64,000 bases of DNA from Notamacropus eugenii (GCF_028372415.1 NC_092878.1:28192903-28256902), one strand, 5' to 3'. Positions 44,286-57,729 are shown, numbered from the stretch's first letter. The notes: generated by a model not told the origin, from the sequence alone. Made by a program: numbers and translations.

Positions 44286-46660
44286 AGGACAACTGGTGAC
44301 CACGAGCAGGTGCCATAGGTTCCCTTCTTCTGTGGATGGAAGAACGAATTTCCCCAGAGAAACAATGTTATAAATGGTTAGGGTCCCTGGGATACCACAG
44401 TGGAGCCTCATTATTAAAGGTCGTATAGGTTTTAAGGGTTGAGTTGGGAACCTGAAGACTGCTTAGGACACTGACTGATAGATAAACTTTTGGAACACAG
44501 CTTGTTTGTGCGACTGTACCTCCTCTTAGAGTTTAACATATTAATTCAAATACAATTTCAAACTAATTTTCGTTACACACCTGATGGGTCCTTGGAACTC
44601 TGTTAAAGAGATAGTTCTATAAAACTTAGTCTCACTCAACCTGTTTTAAGACATGCATCTCCACAAATGGATCAAAAAACATGGAAGTAGAAATGCAATC
44701 ATGTGCATGGGCCTACAGCAATTAACAGAGCAATAAGTAGGGTCAATTTCTCTAGTGACAGTCACATTTAGTTGAAGTAAATGCCCTTCCTCCTTGGCTG
44801 AAGCCAGGGTTAGGAACCACAACCACTACAGTCTAAATCTGACGATTTGTAGAGGTCTTACGAGTAGACTCTTTGCTAAGTGTCCTACATTCTGACCTTT
44901 GGGATGATATGTCCCTCATAAAGGCCTGGAAATGGGCCCCCAGTGCTCCAAAGTTGTGGAAATTGGTTCAGTGGGAATTAAGCTGGGGATCAATGCCAGG
45001 TACTCTCCTATGGGGGTGAGAAGTCTAGTCGCAAACTGGAGGAGAAATGGGAGAAATCCCAGTTGTAATATAAAACTAGGCTGCGGTGCTCACTATTTGG
45101 GGCCAGTGAAACTTTCACACAATTTTAAGTGACGAAATTAGGGGAGATTTCAGTACTGTAAAGAAGGTAAATCAAAGTTTAATCAGCCTGGGGGCAAAAC
45201 AAGGATAAAAAAAATCACTAATTTACTGAACTTAGTATTTGTAGATACCATGCAGTATATAAATACCACACAGTTCATATTCTGGAGACCCAGAAACTTT
45301 GTACCAAGACACAAACACCTTATCATGGGGACCAGAGAAGGAAAGGATATGCTACTTAGGAGTTTGGATCTTGGCACACAAATATTCTGAGAACTGAGGG
45401 TGGAGGCAGGAAGGAAGGGGCTCGTCCATCCAACCCATGCTTCCTGCTACAATCTCCTATATTGTGGACTCAAATCTTGGGACTCGAGAGAGAAAGACAC
45501 TATCAGGAAATGGGATCTGGATTTAGATTAGTTGTTACTTGGCACAGGTAACTATGGGGTGGAGATCCTACGGAAGCAAAGCTGATGGACTATTTCTAAC
45601 CAAACAATTAATTTAAGATGGACTATTCTGTCAAACAGGCTTCATCAAACTAATTTACAAAAACAAAGCACGACACAAAAGTTATGTTTAAATTTCTTCC
45701 CAGAGCCAAGTTTCCAATCCCACTTGTTTAAAATAAGATGCTGGCTTAACAAACAACTTTGGGACTGATGGTCACATGATCCAAGATGCTAAAATGCCAG
45801 ACCCGCTCCTCTGCTTCCCCCAACTCACCACTCCATTTTCTTCTACTCCGAGTAATACCTCACATGATTTACTGACTTTTGCCCTGGACTAAGTAGTAAG
45901 CTTAAACCTATCTTTGATGAGTCCTATGTTGGCCAGAAAGCTGGGAGACAGATAGCTGAGGAGACAGGAATAGCCCAGGCAGGAGATAATGGCAGCTTCA
46001 GAGAAAACAGGGACTGACACTTGTCCCTGGTGAGATTATCAGAGTATTGTGCCAGAGTCTATTTTAAGTTTTCATAACTGGTGTCCAATAGATTGGAAAT
46101 GTTAACACCTTTGTTCTAATCAGGTCACCATAGTAACCGGCTCAGAGATGGGGGTGAGGGACTGAAAAGAGTAGGCTCATTTAAGATAGAGGAGAGGGTA
46201 AAGCAGCGAACAAGCTGACAAAGATAAGCAGACCTGATGCTTTTATCTCTTGATGAGATCCCTCAAGCAGGACATTTTAAGGTTTTTAGGTTTAAGAACA
46301 CTTGGAATAAACATTTTACATCACAGCAAAATTGTCTGAGTCTACTCCTTCTTTCACTTGTCCTCACTAGGGACCAACAGCATGAATCTACTGCCATTAT
46401 GAGCCAGGATTAGAGAAAAGAGTCATATATGGCATATAGTTTAATTCTAGAATCTTAAGAAAACGTATCAGAAAGCATCTCTTACCTTTTGTTAATTTCT
46501 AAATAATCAGATTTCTGTTCCTTTAAGTATTTTTAAATGTTTAGAGGGAAGCCAATGAGAATGGAAAATGCATCTTATGAACTCCTGGGCAAGGTTTTGC
46601 TCCAGGCTTGGCCAAGTGGCTGATGGACTCCTACCTAGAAAGGTGAAAGAAGAGGGCCAC

Positions 46661-46720
46661 TGGGGGGGGGGGGAGGGGGGCAAAGAAAAATACACACACA
46701 TACACACACACACAATCAGC
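46661..46720. repeat. G13-A-G6 run and CA-rich tract
   Basis: The run 'tgggggggggggggaggggg' is followed within 15 bases by 'cacacacatacacacacaca'. Confidence 0.9.
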
Positions 46721-46904
46721 AGAAAGAAACAAGAAAGCCATAAGGAAGACAGTGAAACAAGAGAATGGAAGGGAGCATGGGCAAATGGGTTCTTCTTGAC
46801 TTTGTAAATGATCACAACTGGCTTCCATGGGGTTGGAGTTGATGGAGAATAGCCAGGATGAGTTGATTCAGAATGGCAGAGCTGAGGAAAATGCAAGATG
46901 ATAA

Positions 46905-47035
46905 GTGTAGGATAGTGGATTTAAGTCATAGCTTGCCCTTACGTTACCTTGAGTGACTCATTTTCCTTTCCTGAGCTTCAGGTTCCTCATCTGGGAGGGA
47001 CCAAATGATTTCTAACATCCCGCCTAGCTCCGACA
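46905..47035 (+). repeat. MIR fragment
   Basis: 'gagtgactcattttcctttc' and 'agcttcaggttcctcatctg'. Confidence 0.5.
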
Positions 47036-47039
47036 TTCT

Positions 47040-47320
47040 GAGATGCTTTGGAAACCCCAGAACTGGAAGAGACCCCAGAGACTATAGAGCACAACCCATA
47101 CCTGAACATGATATAATGAAAAACAACATATACGGAATCTTTATTATATGTATGACACACCCATCTAATGTTCTTCAGTCTTTTCCTGAAGCCTTCTAGT
47201 GAAGGGAAACTTACTGCTCACTCCCCCCTTCTCCACCAGGGACAGTTCATTCTACTTCTGAACAGCACTCATTATTAGCATATCTTTCCTTACATCAAGC
47301 CTTTTTTATAACTTTTCATG
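47040..47320 (-). repeat. CR1/L3 3' remnant
   Basis: 'ccagaactggaagagacccc', 'acaacccatacctgaacatg', 'ggacagttcattctacttct' and 'ctttccttacatcaagcc', in the same order as at 14610-15105. Confidence 0.55.
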
Positions 47321-47689
47321 CTTCCGAGGTTCTGAGAATAAGTGCGGAGACAAAGATAAAGAGAATCCAGGATGAGTTCCTCCAGTTTGGTTGGAAGAAC
47401 AGCTAGTAAAAATGCCCATAAATCTAATATACTATACAGGGATAAAATTAAAACAAGATTATTAGAGTAGGGCCCAATGGGATACATACTGAATTCTGAA
47501 GGAAGTGAAGTAGATGATCAGTTAGAAGAAAAAAAATTAGAAGTACATCTGAGGCATCAAAAGAAAAGAACTTTGTTCCCTCATAGACCAAAGAGGGAGC
47601 TAATGAAACCAGAATAAACTTGGACTGGACTAGACTGTCAAGAAAAAAGAACTAACCAGAAAGACCCCAAGGATCAGAGCTGAGAGGAT

Positions 47690-47830
47690 GAGTTCAGCAG
47701 AATAAGAGGGCTTGGGTTCTGCTACTTCCTTCCTGTGTGACCCTAGGCTAATCAACCTCTCTAGGCTTCAGTTTCTTCATTTGCAAAAGTGCCATATGAT
47801 CTATAAACTCAGAGAAGTCTCCCACTGACA
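47690..47830 (+). repeat. MIR fragment
   Basis: 'gggcttgggttctgctactt' and 'gcttcagtttcttcatttgc'. Confidence 0.55.
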
Positions 47831-48349
47831 AAGATCAGGTGGCCAGGCTTCTGTTGTAGATTCATTTAACCTTCCTTATCCTGCCCCCAATCCTCTGACT
47901 CTCATGCTCCTTCACTCTGCTGGAGTTCTAGATAATGACACACCTGGGGAGGAAGGAATCTAGATTCTAGAAAGAATCTTTTTGAAATTGGCTTGGAATC
48001 AATCAGAGAAAACTGAGATGAATAGTTGGATTTTGACCAGTGTAATCTAAAATTAGTTTATTTCCTAAAAAGAGAGGAATTTTATTGCTCTGTCTGTTCT
48101 GTGTTTGTGAAGTGTTTTGTTGAACTATAAATACAGCCATGCAGCCAGCCTGAGTAGGCAAGGGCTGTGGCTGGACCTTCCCTTGGAATTCTGCTATCTC
48201 TTAATCTCCCCCTCTCCATCCCTCCCTGATTACAGCAGCCTCAGAGGAGTGAGTGGGCTGGAGAGAGAAAAAAGAGAGAAAAGATGCTTTATTGTTAGAC
48301 TTGATAATGGTGTTAATAGAGAGTTCGAAAACTTTTAAGAAGCTGCCTT

Positions 48350-51300
48350 AAAAAATCTTTCTTTCTGCATTCTAGAACCCTGGCCAGGTTCTGTGAAGGT
48401 GAAAAAAAAAAGATTTTTGCTCTTTGCAGAGTACTCAACTTAAAAAAAAAAATGTGGCTCTATTGATAAGTTAAATTGTTAGGCTCCTAACCTCTAAATT
48501 TCTTTTTAAGGAACAAAGAAGCTGGAAGAAATGGTGAGTATTTTGTTTATTTGAAATACAAAAGGAGGGGAGGATGGGGAGGATGAGTAGGATGACGTAG
48601 TATGCCATGTGCTTGGACCTTGTACTCCCTTTCCCCTTCCTCATCCCACTTAAGAAAATGTTTAGCCGGATCGGGAAACCAATAGATAAAGTTATGGAAG
48701 GTTATTGGATTTAAAAATTTTTAAATGTTTACTGTGATTTTTAATTATTACTATTAGTTATTAAGCTTGCAAGCTTCATGCTTGGAAGTCACACTTTTTC
48801 AGTGTCAAATTATTTAGGCCCTTTTGCCTGGGCAAGGAGGTTTTTTAATTAATCTGATTCAAAACTTCTTGAATCTGGGAAAGTCTTCCCTCCTCAGATA
48901 GGGGAGTGGCAGATCTCCCCTTAAGGACGATTTCCTTAGCAGAGTGAAAGACAGGCAGTCTGGAATGAAAAGTTGAGTTTTGACATAATGAGATCTCAAA
49001 GCTAAAATCTGTACTTTTTATTTAAATTAAGTAGATATATCTTATACCACACTATGTGTGTAAAACTGGAAATCCACTTTAGAATTTCGGTGATTTCTTT
49101 TAGAAGCATTAACTTTGTCTAAGTGCTCAGACTACGTGGACAAGGAAAAGGTTACCACTCCCTCCTGCCCTCCATTTGATTTAAAGGCTGGAATGAGACT
49201 GGGAGAGATGGTCTGGCGGACCTTGCCGGGGGAGGGGAGCTGGAAGATGGCCTTTCAGTTCTTTAAGGAACCAGAGTAAAAAGAAATTATGAGAAGTCAT
49301 AAATAAAGTTTTCTTTTAAGTAGCAAGAGTATTTGGAAAAAAAAAAGAGGGCTAAAATGTTTCTCATTAGTGATTATCAATCCAGGTTTGATAGGATTCA
49401 AGTTAAAATCTGTCCTGAAAGAATACAGAGCAGCATCTGAGAATGCTCTTCCTATCAGGATTGAGCACAAAGGATATTGTTATTTGGCATTTATGACTGT
49501 AAAGTGCTTAACATAAGGATGGGTATATGTTAGATGCAACATTACATAATTTTTAAATTTGGAGTTTGTTATATATAGATTGGGGTTTTAAAAGGATGGC
49601 TGGAAATTTGATAATTTGAAACATATTTGGTTATAAATAAGCAGTTAAAATGCTGATGTCTGCTACATAATGGTAGAGTAACTTTTGCTCTGTTTAAACT
49701 AGAATGAGAATCCAGTGCAGACAGTTATGGTTAAGATGTGGAGGAACTGCATAATCTGAGTAATGGGATTGAGAGACTTGGAAAGGTAAAAGTTTGACTG
49801 CAAATACGAAAAGCAGTTAAGAAGGTCTGAATAGTTCTTGATGGGTCAGTTTCAGAAAGTTTCAGCAAGTAGTGAGGGTGTGAGGAAGTATTTTAAGAAG
49901 GCAGAAAAATCATGTAACTTGATTTAATATAGTTAATGGTCCAATCAAATTTGAGATGACTCTATCTGATCAGGGTGATAGTGTGCTCATGTGGTGGTGA
50001 GGAAATGAATTTCTGTGCAAGGTGATGTGGAAATGCATTCAGCTGAATGAGTAATGGCTGATTTTAAGTTTTAAGCAAACTTAAATAGTTTTAAATTTTT
50101 AAGTAAATCTAAATATTGTTATATTAGAAATTGCATTGTTAAATTAATGATGAATTGGTTAAAAGAAACTGTTATGAATTCTGGGTAAGAGTTTCTGTGT
50201 TATAGAATTCCTATTGAGAAAATGAGAATCCTTAAAAATAATACATATATTTTTCTACATATGGGTGTGATTTTTAAGGATGTATTAAGTATGTTAAAAG
50301 TTTATTTCTGCTATTAAGAAGGAAGTTTTAACTAAAATTGTTTTATTTTTATTTTTTTGTTATGAATCAAACATTTACAAAAGTATGTTTGTAAAAGGAA
50401 GCTTATGGGCAAATGTGAAAAGGCCTTGGGTTTTAGTTCTTGTAATTTTTGCCAATTAGGTTCATGAGGATTTTGTGATAAAATGTAAACTGTTCTTAAA
50501 AGAGGAAAATGTTTGTTGTGTGAAGAAATGTTCTGTAAAATCTTTTGTATTATTTTTGAAAGAACTACCTACGAAATTTATATTTGTAAGATAAGTTGTT
50601 ATAACTTCAGGTTTTATTGGGGGGAGGGTTTGGAAGATAAGGGACAAGATAATGGAGACCAGGAGTTTTATGGCTCCAGGAAACTGTGTGGTAAATTTTA
50701 TGACAGTCTCCTGGCCCCATCCTCCTTTCCTTTTGAAGTTCAGTCATTACAGAAGGGCTTCTTAAGATCTAATCTGAACTGGAAATGCTCAGAGAAGAGA
50801 TGTTTCTATTGTAGAAGGAGAGGAGTGGTGCCAGCCTCACCCAGGGGCCAAAGAGTTTAAAATGATCACCCAAGTAGTGCGGCCCCTCACTGTTAAAGTT
50901 GTAATCTCTTATGTAAAGTGTAAACTATTTGTATACGGAGTTCCTAAAGAAGGAATTTGTGCTAGTGATAAATAATCTCTAGTGATTGGTTTTTAGGACA
51001 AATTTAAGATGTAAGTCCTGTTCTTCTGAGTCTAACTCTAACTCCAGGTATGCATAGTAAGAAAGGCAGTGTGAGCCACTGATCCATGATGCCAGTAAGC
51101 TTGTGAGATGCTGGTGCGAACTGCAAAAAGATGATCTCATGGGAAGGTTCGGAGAGCCACTGTTCAGCCTGGGCTGAGGTAGGATTCTCCTGACTCAATT
51201 ACCCCGCTGACACTGGCTGAATGCCAGTTGACAATCTACTCCTGCCTGGAATTGACATGAAGTTAAGGAGATGCTGCTTCCCCGCAATGTCCCTACTCTT

Positions 51301-51840
51301 ACTGGCAATTTCCTATAATCAAACGTTTTGTAAGCATAATACAGATCTATTAAATAATAGATTGTTGGTAGGGGAATATCTGAGGTTAAGCCTAAAATTA
51401 AGCTATTAGGCTTAGGATTTTAGACTAATAGCAATAAGTTAATTCTTAGTAATGGTATGGAGACAATCAGGTCAAGAGCTTGAGAGGTTAGCATAGATAG
51501 TTATTATTTTGTCTGAGTTGGTTAATATTAAAAGAAAAATGGTTTGTGGTCTATATTGTAAATGCTTTACAAACATCACATGACAAGAAGTTGGAATTGT
51601 TTTATGATGTGATACGCACTGTGTTAAAAAGGATTATTTATTGTATTTATGTAAGTACTGGAGCCTGGTATTGGTTCCTTAGCAAAATCTCATCTTCCTG
51701 ATGGAGGAAATAAATAGTGAATTAATATAAAATGTAAAAACTGGGTTTTGATGTAAATTTCTTAAACATGACAATTGGTCAAATTTCCAATTTTGATTTT
51801 CTAAGAGTGATAAGAGTATAAAGTTTAGGAACGGTAATCT
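48350..51840 (+). mobile_element. AT-rich stretch, possibly the decayed interior of an endogenous retrovirus
   Basis: About 3.5 kb of A/T-rich sequence without SINEs. A short nucleocapsid-like cysteine pair (KRCFYCRRRG, about 50800-50830) lies to the left of the LTR-like sequence at 52921. If it belongs to that element, it is heavily degraded. Family assignment beyond 'ERV-like' is not possible by eye. Confidence 0.3.
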
Positions 51841-51844
51841 AAAA

Positions 51845-52510
51845 CTGTATCAAGAACCCTAAGAGATCACAAAAATGGGAAAGGGTCCCACATGTACAAA
51901 AATATTTATAGCAGCTCTCTGTGGTGGTCAAAAACTGGAAATCATGGGGATGCCCATCAACTGGGGAATGGCTGAATAGATTATGGTATATGAATGCAAT
52001 GGAATACTATTGTGCTGTAAGAAATGATGAACAGGAAGACTTCAGAGAGGTCTGGAAAGACTTACATGAACTGATGCTGAGTGAAAGGAGCAGAACCAGG
52101 GGAACTTTGTGCACAGCAACGACCACAGTGTACAAGAGCTTTTTCTGGTAGACTTGGAACTTCACTGCAATGCAAGGACTTAAAAAGTCCCCAATGGTCT
52201 TTTAAGGCAAAATGCCTTCCACATCCAGAGAAAGAACTATGGAATTTGATTGCAGAATATAGCAGATCATTTTTCTTTAGTGTTTTAGTTTGTTATATGA
52301 TTTCTTCCATTCATTTTAATTCTTCTGTACAACATGACTATGATGAAAATGTATTTAATAGGAATGTATGTGTAGAACCTATATAAAATTGTATGCCATC
52401 TTGGGGAAGGAGGGGGGAGGGAGAGGAAAAAAATCTAAGTTACATGGTAGTGATTGCAGAATACTGAAAATAAATTTAAAAATTAAAATGTCAAAAAAAA
52501 AACCAGAAAA
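51845..52510 (+). mobile_element. L1 3' end, 5'-truncated
   Basis: 'cacatgtacaaaaatattta', 'catcaactggggaatggctg', 'aatggaatactattgtgctg', 'catccagagaaagaactatg', then 'ggggaaggaggggggaggga' and an A-rich tail. It is one of the least decayed L1 ends in the window and lies within the possible ERV interior. Confidence 0.85.
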
Positions 52511-52904
52511 AAATTGTATCAAGGTCAGTTTTGTAGGAGAGTGGACATCTGGATTTCTACAAGAAGACAAAGGAAAGAAGATGCTGAGATGCAGTGCTGA
52601 AGATGGCTTGAAGAAGAATCCAGCCTAGAAAACTGTATCAGGTGATGTTCCTCCCCAGACTACTGTATGAGATGGAACATCTGAATGGACAATTCATTGA
52701 TCTACCTTTGTATTTTGAATCTCTGAATCTGTACTTATGAAAGGGGACTGCCCCCTTGTAATTTGTCAATGCATCGGTCAACTTTGCACCCTTCCCATAT
52801 TCATATAAAGGGAAGATAGATGAAGGCAAGAATTCAAAGAGGAAAGAATGTGAGGAGGTACTTACTGATTGGATTTAGGTATGGAAACAGAAATTTTAAT
52901 AAAG

Positions 52905-53290
52905 AAAAAAAGGGAGGATTTTGTGAAAAGAAAGTTCTGTTGTCCACATTCCTAAGTAATAAGCGTTGTGACCTAGCATGGAGAGGTTAGAGGTCAGAAA
53001 CTAACGCACAGGCCCAAGGAGCTGTGTGAGGAGCCTATCAGAGAGGAGAACATGGCCAGGGGATGGTATCGCAGGAGATCCTAAGTTAGGAAAACAGTAT
53101 AAGAAATCCCATCTTTCTGCACGTGTTATAGTTGTCCTGTAACCTTACTGGGGAGGTTACCCGTCCATTCAGGGGCAATGGATGGAAAGATTAATAAAGG
53201 CTTTCCTGATTTTGCAACAGGTATTGTTCTTTATTTAAGGAGAGCATGTTTCTCACTGTTGGGGGCTTGTTAGACGGGCTCACGTCTAAC
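52905..53290 (+). mobile_element. LTR of an endogenous retrovirus fossil (class I-like)
   Basis: A polypurine run (52906-52918) precedes an LTR-like unit from about 52922 (TGTGAAA) to about 53255 (TTTCTCA), whose ends are short inverted repeats. Inside are a TATA-like cagtataagaaat (about 53094) and the polyadenylation signal attaataaaggc (about 53189). Just after it, 'tgttgggggcttgtt' resembles a tRNA-Pro-type primer-binding site. No second LTR was found, and the element is a non-functional fossil. Confidence 0.5.
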
Positions 53291-53292
53291 AC
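53269..53292. other. 24-bp palindrome
   Basis: tgttagacg-ggctca-cgtctaaca: nine paired bases on each side of a six-base centre, at the edge of the LTR fossil. Confidence 0.8.
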
Positions 53293-53334
53293 CATACATA
53301 CATATGTATGTGTAAATATTACTATTAACCACAC

Positions 53335-53600
53335 AACAAACATCTATTAAGTACTTGCTATATCCCAGGCACTGTGCTAAGCACTGGGATAGAAGAAACA
53401 AAATTAGTCCCTGCCCTCAAGGAGCTGACGTTTTTTTGAGAGTCCATGCAAGATAAATAACAGAATACGCAGAAGGCAAGCTCCTGGGGGAAGCCTTAGC
53501 AACTGGGGTGGGTGAGAGGCAAGAGGCAAGAGAAAGTGGCACCTGGACTAAGTATTAAAAGGAAGCCAGGGATTCTAAGACATGGAGGAAGAAGGTTGGA
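53335..53600 (-). repeat. L2 3' region
   Basis: 'gcactgtgctaagcactggg', 'ctgccctcaaggagctgacg' and 'aggaagccagggattctaag'. Confidence 0.7.
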
Positions 53601-53729
53601 AGTTTCAAAATTTAGTGCTGTATAGAATAAGTAAAATGATAGATAAGCAAATAAAATAATAAAAATTCAAAAAACAAAGCATCTTAGGACATCATTGTAG
53701 ACAAGCTGGGGAGATATGGACAACTGGGT

Positions 53730-53930
53730 GTGTTCAACTTGGTACGGTGAGGAGTGCTGCACTTACAGACGACCGGAGTCCAAATCCCAGCTTGCCAAGT
53801 ACCACAGGGGTAACCTTGGACAAATGACTTCATGCTTCTGCGGCTTGTTTTCCTCATCTGCAAAATGAGTGGGCTGAACCAGATGACTTCTAGTATCCCT
53901 TCAATCACTATAATCTACGAGCCTATGATT
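53730..53930 (+). repeat. MIR
   Basis: 'gaccggagtccaaatcccag' and 'tttcctcatctgcaaaatga'. Confidence 0.65.
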
Positions 53931-54009
53931 CAGATCTTGAATGACTGAAACCAAAGGGTAGTAATTAGCTGATGGCTCAGTGTCCACTTGGAGGAAGGTG
54001 TCTTGTGGT

Positions 54010-55200
54010 AACATCCCAGGGGTCAGACTTTGTTCCTGTTCATGCTTTTAGGATGAAGGCATAAATTACGTACTTAGAAAATCTGCAGATGGCATGAAGC
54101 TGGGAAAGATAGCTTCTATTTGGATGGCTGAATAAAATCTCAGCTGGTCAAAACAACAGTATATATAACTTTAAGAGGACATTTACAGGACAAATGCAAG
54201 CCCTATACTTGAATTAAAAAAAAAAAACCCAACGAAACAACTACACAAATACAAAATGGCAGACTGGTCAAGACATTATGTACTCTGTACATAGATGGTA
54301 TTTAAGGAATGTTGAATTGAATGTGAAAAAGGGATTTTGAACAACTGCAAGCTCAGGTGAGTCAAAAGTGTGACATGCTGGCTAAAAAAAGTTAAAACAA
54401 CCTTAGGCATTATTAACAGAACTGTGATAATCAGAGTTAGAGAGGTGATAATCCTGATGTACCCCACTCTGGTCAGGCCATTTCTGCTGTTCTGTGTTCG
54501 GTTCTGGGCACTACATTTTATGAAAAATACTGACAATCTGGAGTGTGTCCAGAAAAGGACAATTAGCATTGTGAGAAGCCTCATAATCATGCTCTATAAG
54601 GACAATGAAGAAGAATAATTCTCATTTATATAGTATTCTTTAAGGTTTGCTAAATTCTATTAATGGAGAGAACTGGGGTTTGTTAGCTTGGAGAAGAAGG
54701 GCGTAAGGGGGACATTAAAGTTGTTCTCAAATCAGTCAATCAATAAAGTGCCTACTATGTGCCCAGCACTCTGCTAAGCACTGGAGACGCAAAAGTATTA
54801 GAATGGTTATCATGTGAAGAAGAATTGGAATTGTGCCACTTATCAGTTTCCAAAGGGCACAACTAGGCATAATGGAGAGATGAGGGACAGGAAGATTTGG
54901 GCTTAATATGAGGAAAACATACTTCTGAGCGTATAGAGATATTTAACTTAAACATTTTTCAGCATCTACCATATGCAAAACACTGAACTAGGCCCTAGGC
55001 ACACAAAGATAAAAAAAAAATTACAATTTCTGCCCCCAAGGAGTTTACATTCTGCTGAAACTCTACTATTTGACACAAAAGTGAAATAGGATGTTCCTCA
55101 GAGGTGAATTCTCTTTATCTGGAAATCTTCGAACCAAGCAAGGCTGGATGACTCCTCTCTATTTAAAGTGGAAAGGAAGCTTACAGATCTGCTGTCTTAA
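54010..55200 (+). repeat. CR1/L3 LINE remnant with two L2 scraps inside
   Basis: 'ttctgtgttcggttctgggc', 'tctggagtgtgtccagaaaa', 'gttagcttggagaagaaggg' and 'aagcaaggctggatgactcc' follow the CR1/L3 3' ORF and UTR order. L2 termini reversed lie at about 54735-54800 and 54945-55070. Confidence 0.65.
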
Positions 55201-55429
55201 TGTCCTTATTTGAATAGCAAGAAAGACACTGCAGAGGTGAGTGCTGTTCAGGTACAGGTTGCACCAGTTGATATGTGAGGCTTTCCCAAGCCTATGGTTC
55301 TCTTGTCTGAATGCTTGGAGAAGTAGCTAGTTCTAGAATCCCCTAATGGAAGCTACACGAAAAAGGTTGTAGAAGGGCATGGAATAGGATATTCCAGACG
55401 TCAAAGGAACTAGGACTAAAACCAAGAAT

Positions 55430-56110
55430 CACCTACCCAGCAAAACTGAGTATAATACTTCAGGGAAAAAATTGGTCTTTCAATGAAATAGAGGACTTTC
55501 AAGCATTCTTGATGAAAAGACCAGAGTTGAAAAGAAAATTTGACTTTCAAACACAAGAATGAAGAGAAGCATGAAAAAGTAAACAGCAAAGAGAAGTCAT
55601 AAGGACTTACTAAAGTTGAACTGTTTACATTCCCACATGGAAAGACAATATTTGTAACTCTTGAAACTTTTCAGTATCTGGGTACTGGGTGGGATTACAC
55701 ACACACACATGCACACGCACATGCACACACATGCACACGCACACACACATAGAGACAGAGTGCACAGAGTGAATTGAAGAGGATGGGATCATATCTTAAA
55801 AAAAAATGAAATCAAGCAGTGAGAGAGAAATATATTGGGAGGAGAAAGGGAGAAATGGAATGGGGCAAATTATCTCTCATAAAAGAGGCAAGCAAAAGAC
55901 TTATTAGTGGAGGGAAAAAGAGGGGAGGTGAGAGAAAAACATGAAGTTTACTCTCATCACATTCCACTAAAGGAAGGAATAAAATGCACACTCATTTTGG
56001 TATGAAAACCTATCTTACAATACAGGAAAGTGGGGGATAAGGGGATAAGCAGGGTGGGGGGGATGATGGAAGGGAGGGCATGGGGAGGAGGGAGCAATTT
56101 GAGGTCGACA
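55430..56110 (+). repeat. LINE-derived interspersed repeat (L1/HAL1-like, uncertain)
   Basis: 'caaaactgagtataatactt', 'gaaatagaggactttcaagc', 'gaagagaagcatgaaaaagt' and 'tgaaaacctatcttacaata' form a known-looking marsupial repeat, sharing its last part with 35480-35530. It contains a CA microsatellite (55697-55752). Confidence 0.5.
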
Positions 56111-56134
56111 CTCATGGGGAGGGACAGGATCATT

Positions 56135-56185
56135 TGTAACTCCAGGGCACTGTCTGACACATGGTAGACATTTAATAAATAACTT
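56135..56185 (+). repeat. L2 3' terminal fragment
   Basis: 'gggcactgtctgacacatgg', then 'tagacatttaataaat'. Confidence 0.55.
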
Positions 56186-57064
56186 GCAGAATTCAATAGA
56201 AAGTTTTCAAAAATCATTGTTCCTCAGGTAAATTTCAGTATTGACTACCACAAGGCTCCTGTTTTTAAAGCATCCTGCTGTATTTTACCAAGACTAAAGG
56301 GGCATCCTATGAAATCCACAAGTAAAGGGCTGACCCTAGGACAGGATGGTGTCCAGGTTATTCTTATCCTCTGTCTCCTGTCATCTCTTTGGGATCTGCT
56401 CCAAGACACTATAATTTTATTCTTCATTGTTTATGTCCTCATAAAATAAACAAGTTCATCATCATAACCTGTCCCTCCCTACCTCATGAGGATGTTATAA
56501 AAATAATGTCCTGGCAGATGGATGATTGTTATGACCTCCTGATGTCCCTCTCAGCTCCAAGAGCGGATGAAAATATAAATAAAAGCAACAGAACTTTTTT
56601 GAAAGCATCATTACATTTTAATTTTATAGCTAAGGGAACTGAGAAGGGGTTTTGCTTCATGGATTAGCCCACCCAAATATTCTGTTTTTGTTTGTTTTGG
56701 TCAGGGCCTGTGATTCCATTGTGATTCCGGCACAGGGAATTCCTAACGAATTCATGTGGATAATTAGTTTGCAATTTATAATATTAGAGAATTTGCCACT
56801 TCCAGGTCACGTCACTTGGCCCAGCAAGTCACTATGCATCAAAAGGCAGGGTTTTAAATTAAATTGTCTTCCAGATTAATGGCTGGTTTTCTGAACACCA
56901 CACTATGTGGTCTCTGGTTATGTGACCTGATAGAAGGGACAGTTTGAATGACAAGATGGGTTCAATATTATCCCATTTCTCATTACTGAAATGAAAAAAA
57001 AATAATGTGCAGAAAGTATGACAAGAGAATGGCTGACGGCAGAGAAGACAGAAACGTTACACAG

Positions 57065-57300
57065 TATAACAACACCTCACATTTTTATACTGCTTAAAGG
57101 TTTATAAATCACTTTCTTCAGAACCACTCGGCAAGGTAGATTGTATGAATATAATTAGACCCATTTTACAGATGAGGAAATAAGACTCAGTAAAGTCAAG
57201 TACCTTGACCCAAGGCCTTGATTCTAGATGTCAGAGATTCAAAAGCAAGTTTTCAGCCTGAGTCTCAGTCCACTGTCCTTTTTGACTACACTATCCTAGA
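57065..57300 (-). repeat. MIR
   Basis: 'ccattttacagatgaggaaa' and 'accttgacccaaggccttga'. Confidence 0.65.
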
Positions 57301-57499
57301 ATGGCTCTAGAAGTGTCACTAGTATAAAGTCTGCAACTGAACTGAATTTGGCTTGTGTCCTTCCTCAGATGGCTCAAGCACCGATCACTTACATCTTCAT
57401 CTCTCATTGTATTCAGCTCGAAGTGCTTTAGAGAGTTGACAAATGATTAACTGGGATGAGAAAAATGTTATTACTGAATGATTAGCCGGTTTTCTTTGT

Positions 57500-57725
57500 C
57501 GTGTCTTGCAGCTCTGCTAGCGTGATGTTGCTTCCTAACTTTGAGCTGCTGGTGCTCTCTCCTTCCCGCCCTGAGTTGCCTTTCCACAGGTTGTGTGGTT
57601 ATGGACCTGTGTGCACTGCATTCTCCCAGGAGAAGGTAAGCTTTCTGAGGGCAAGGCCTCATCTGTTTTTTGTTCTTAGTTTTCCTTAGCACCTAGCACA
57701 GTGTCTTGTATGTAGCTGATGCAAA
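57500..57725 (+). repeat. L2 3' end
   Basis: 'aggtaagctttctgagggca', 'agcacctagcacagtgtctt'. Confidence 0.65.
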
Positions 57726-57729
57726 TGAA

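Noticed and set aside
44290-45900. A SINE-free stretch considered as a conserved regulatory element or hidden gene
   Set aside because: No motif, frame or splice signals stand out; conservation cannot be judged from one sequence.
56389-56879. Two moderate open frames on the plus strand
   Set aside because: No recognisable domain, no splice context, AT-rich intronic sequence; chance frames.
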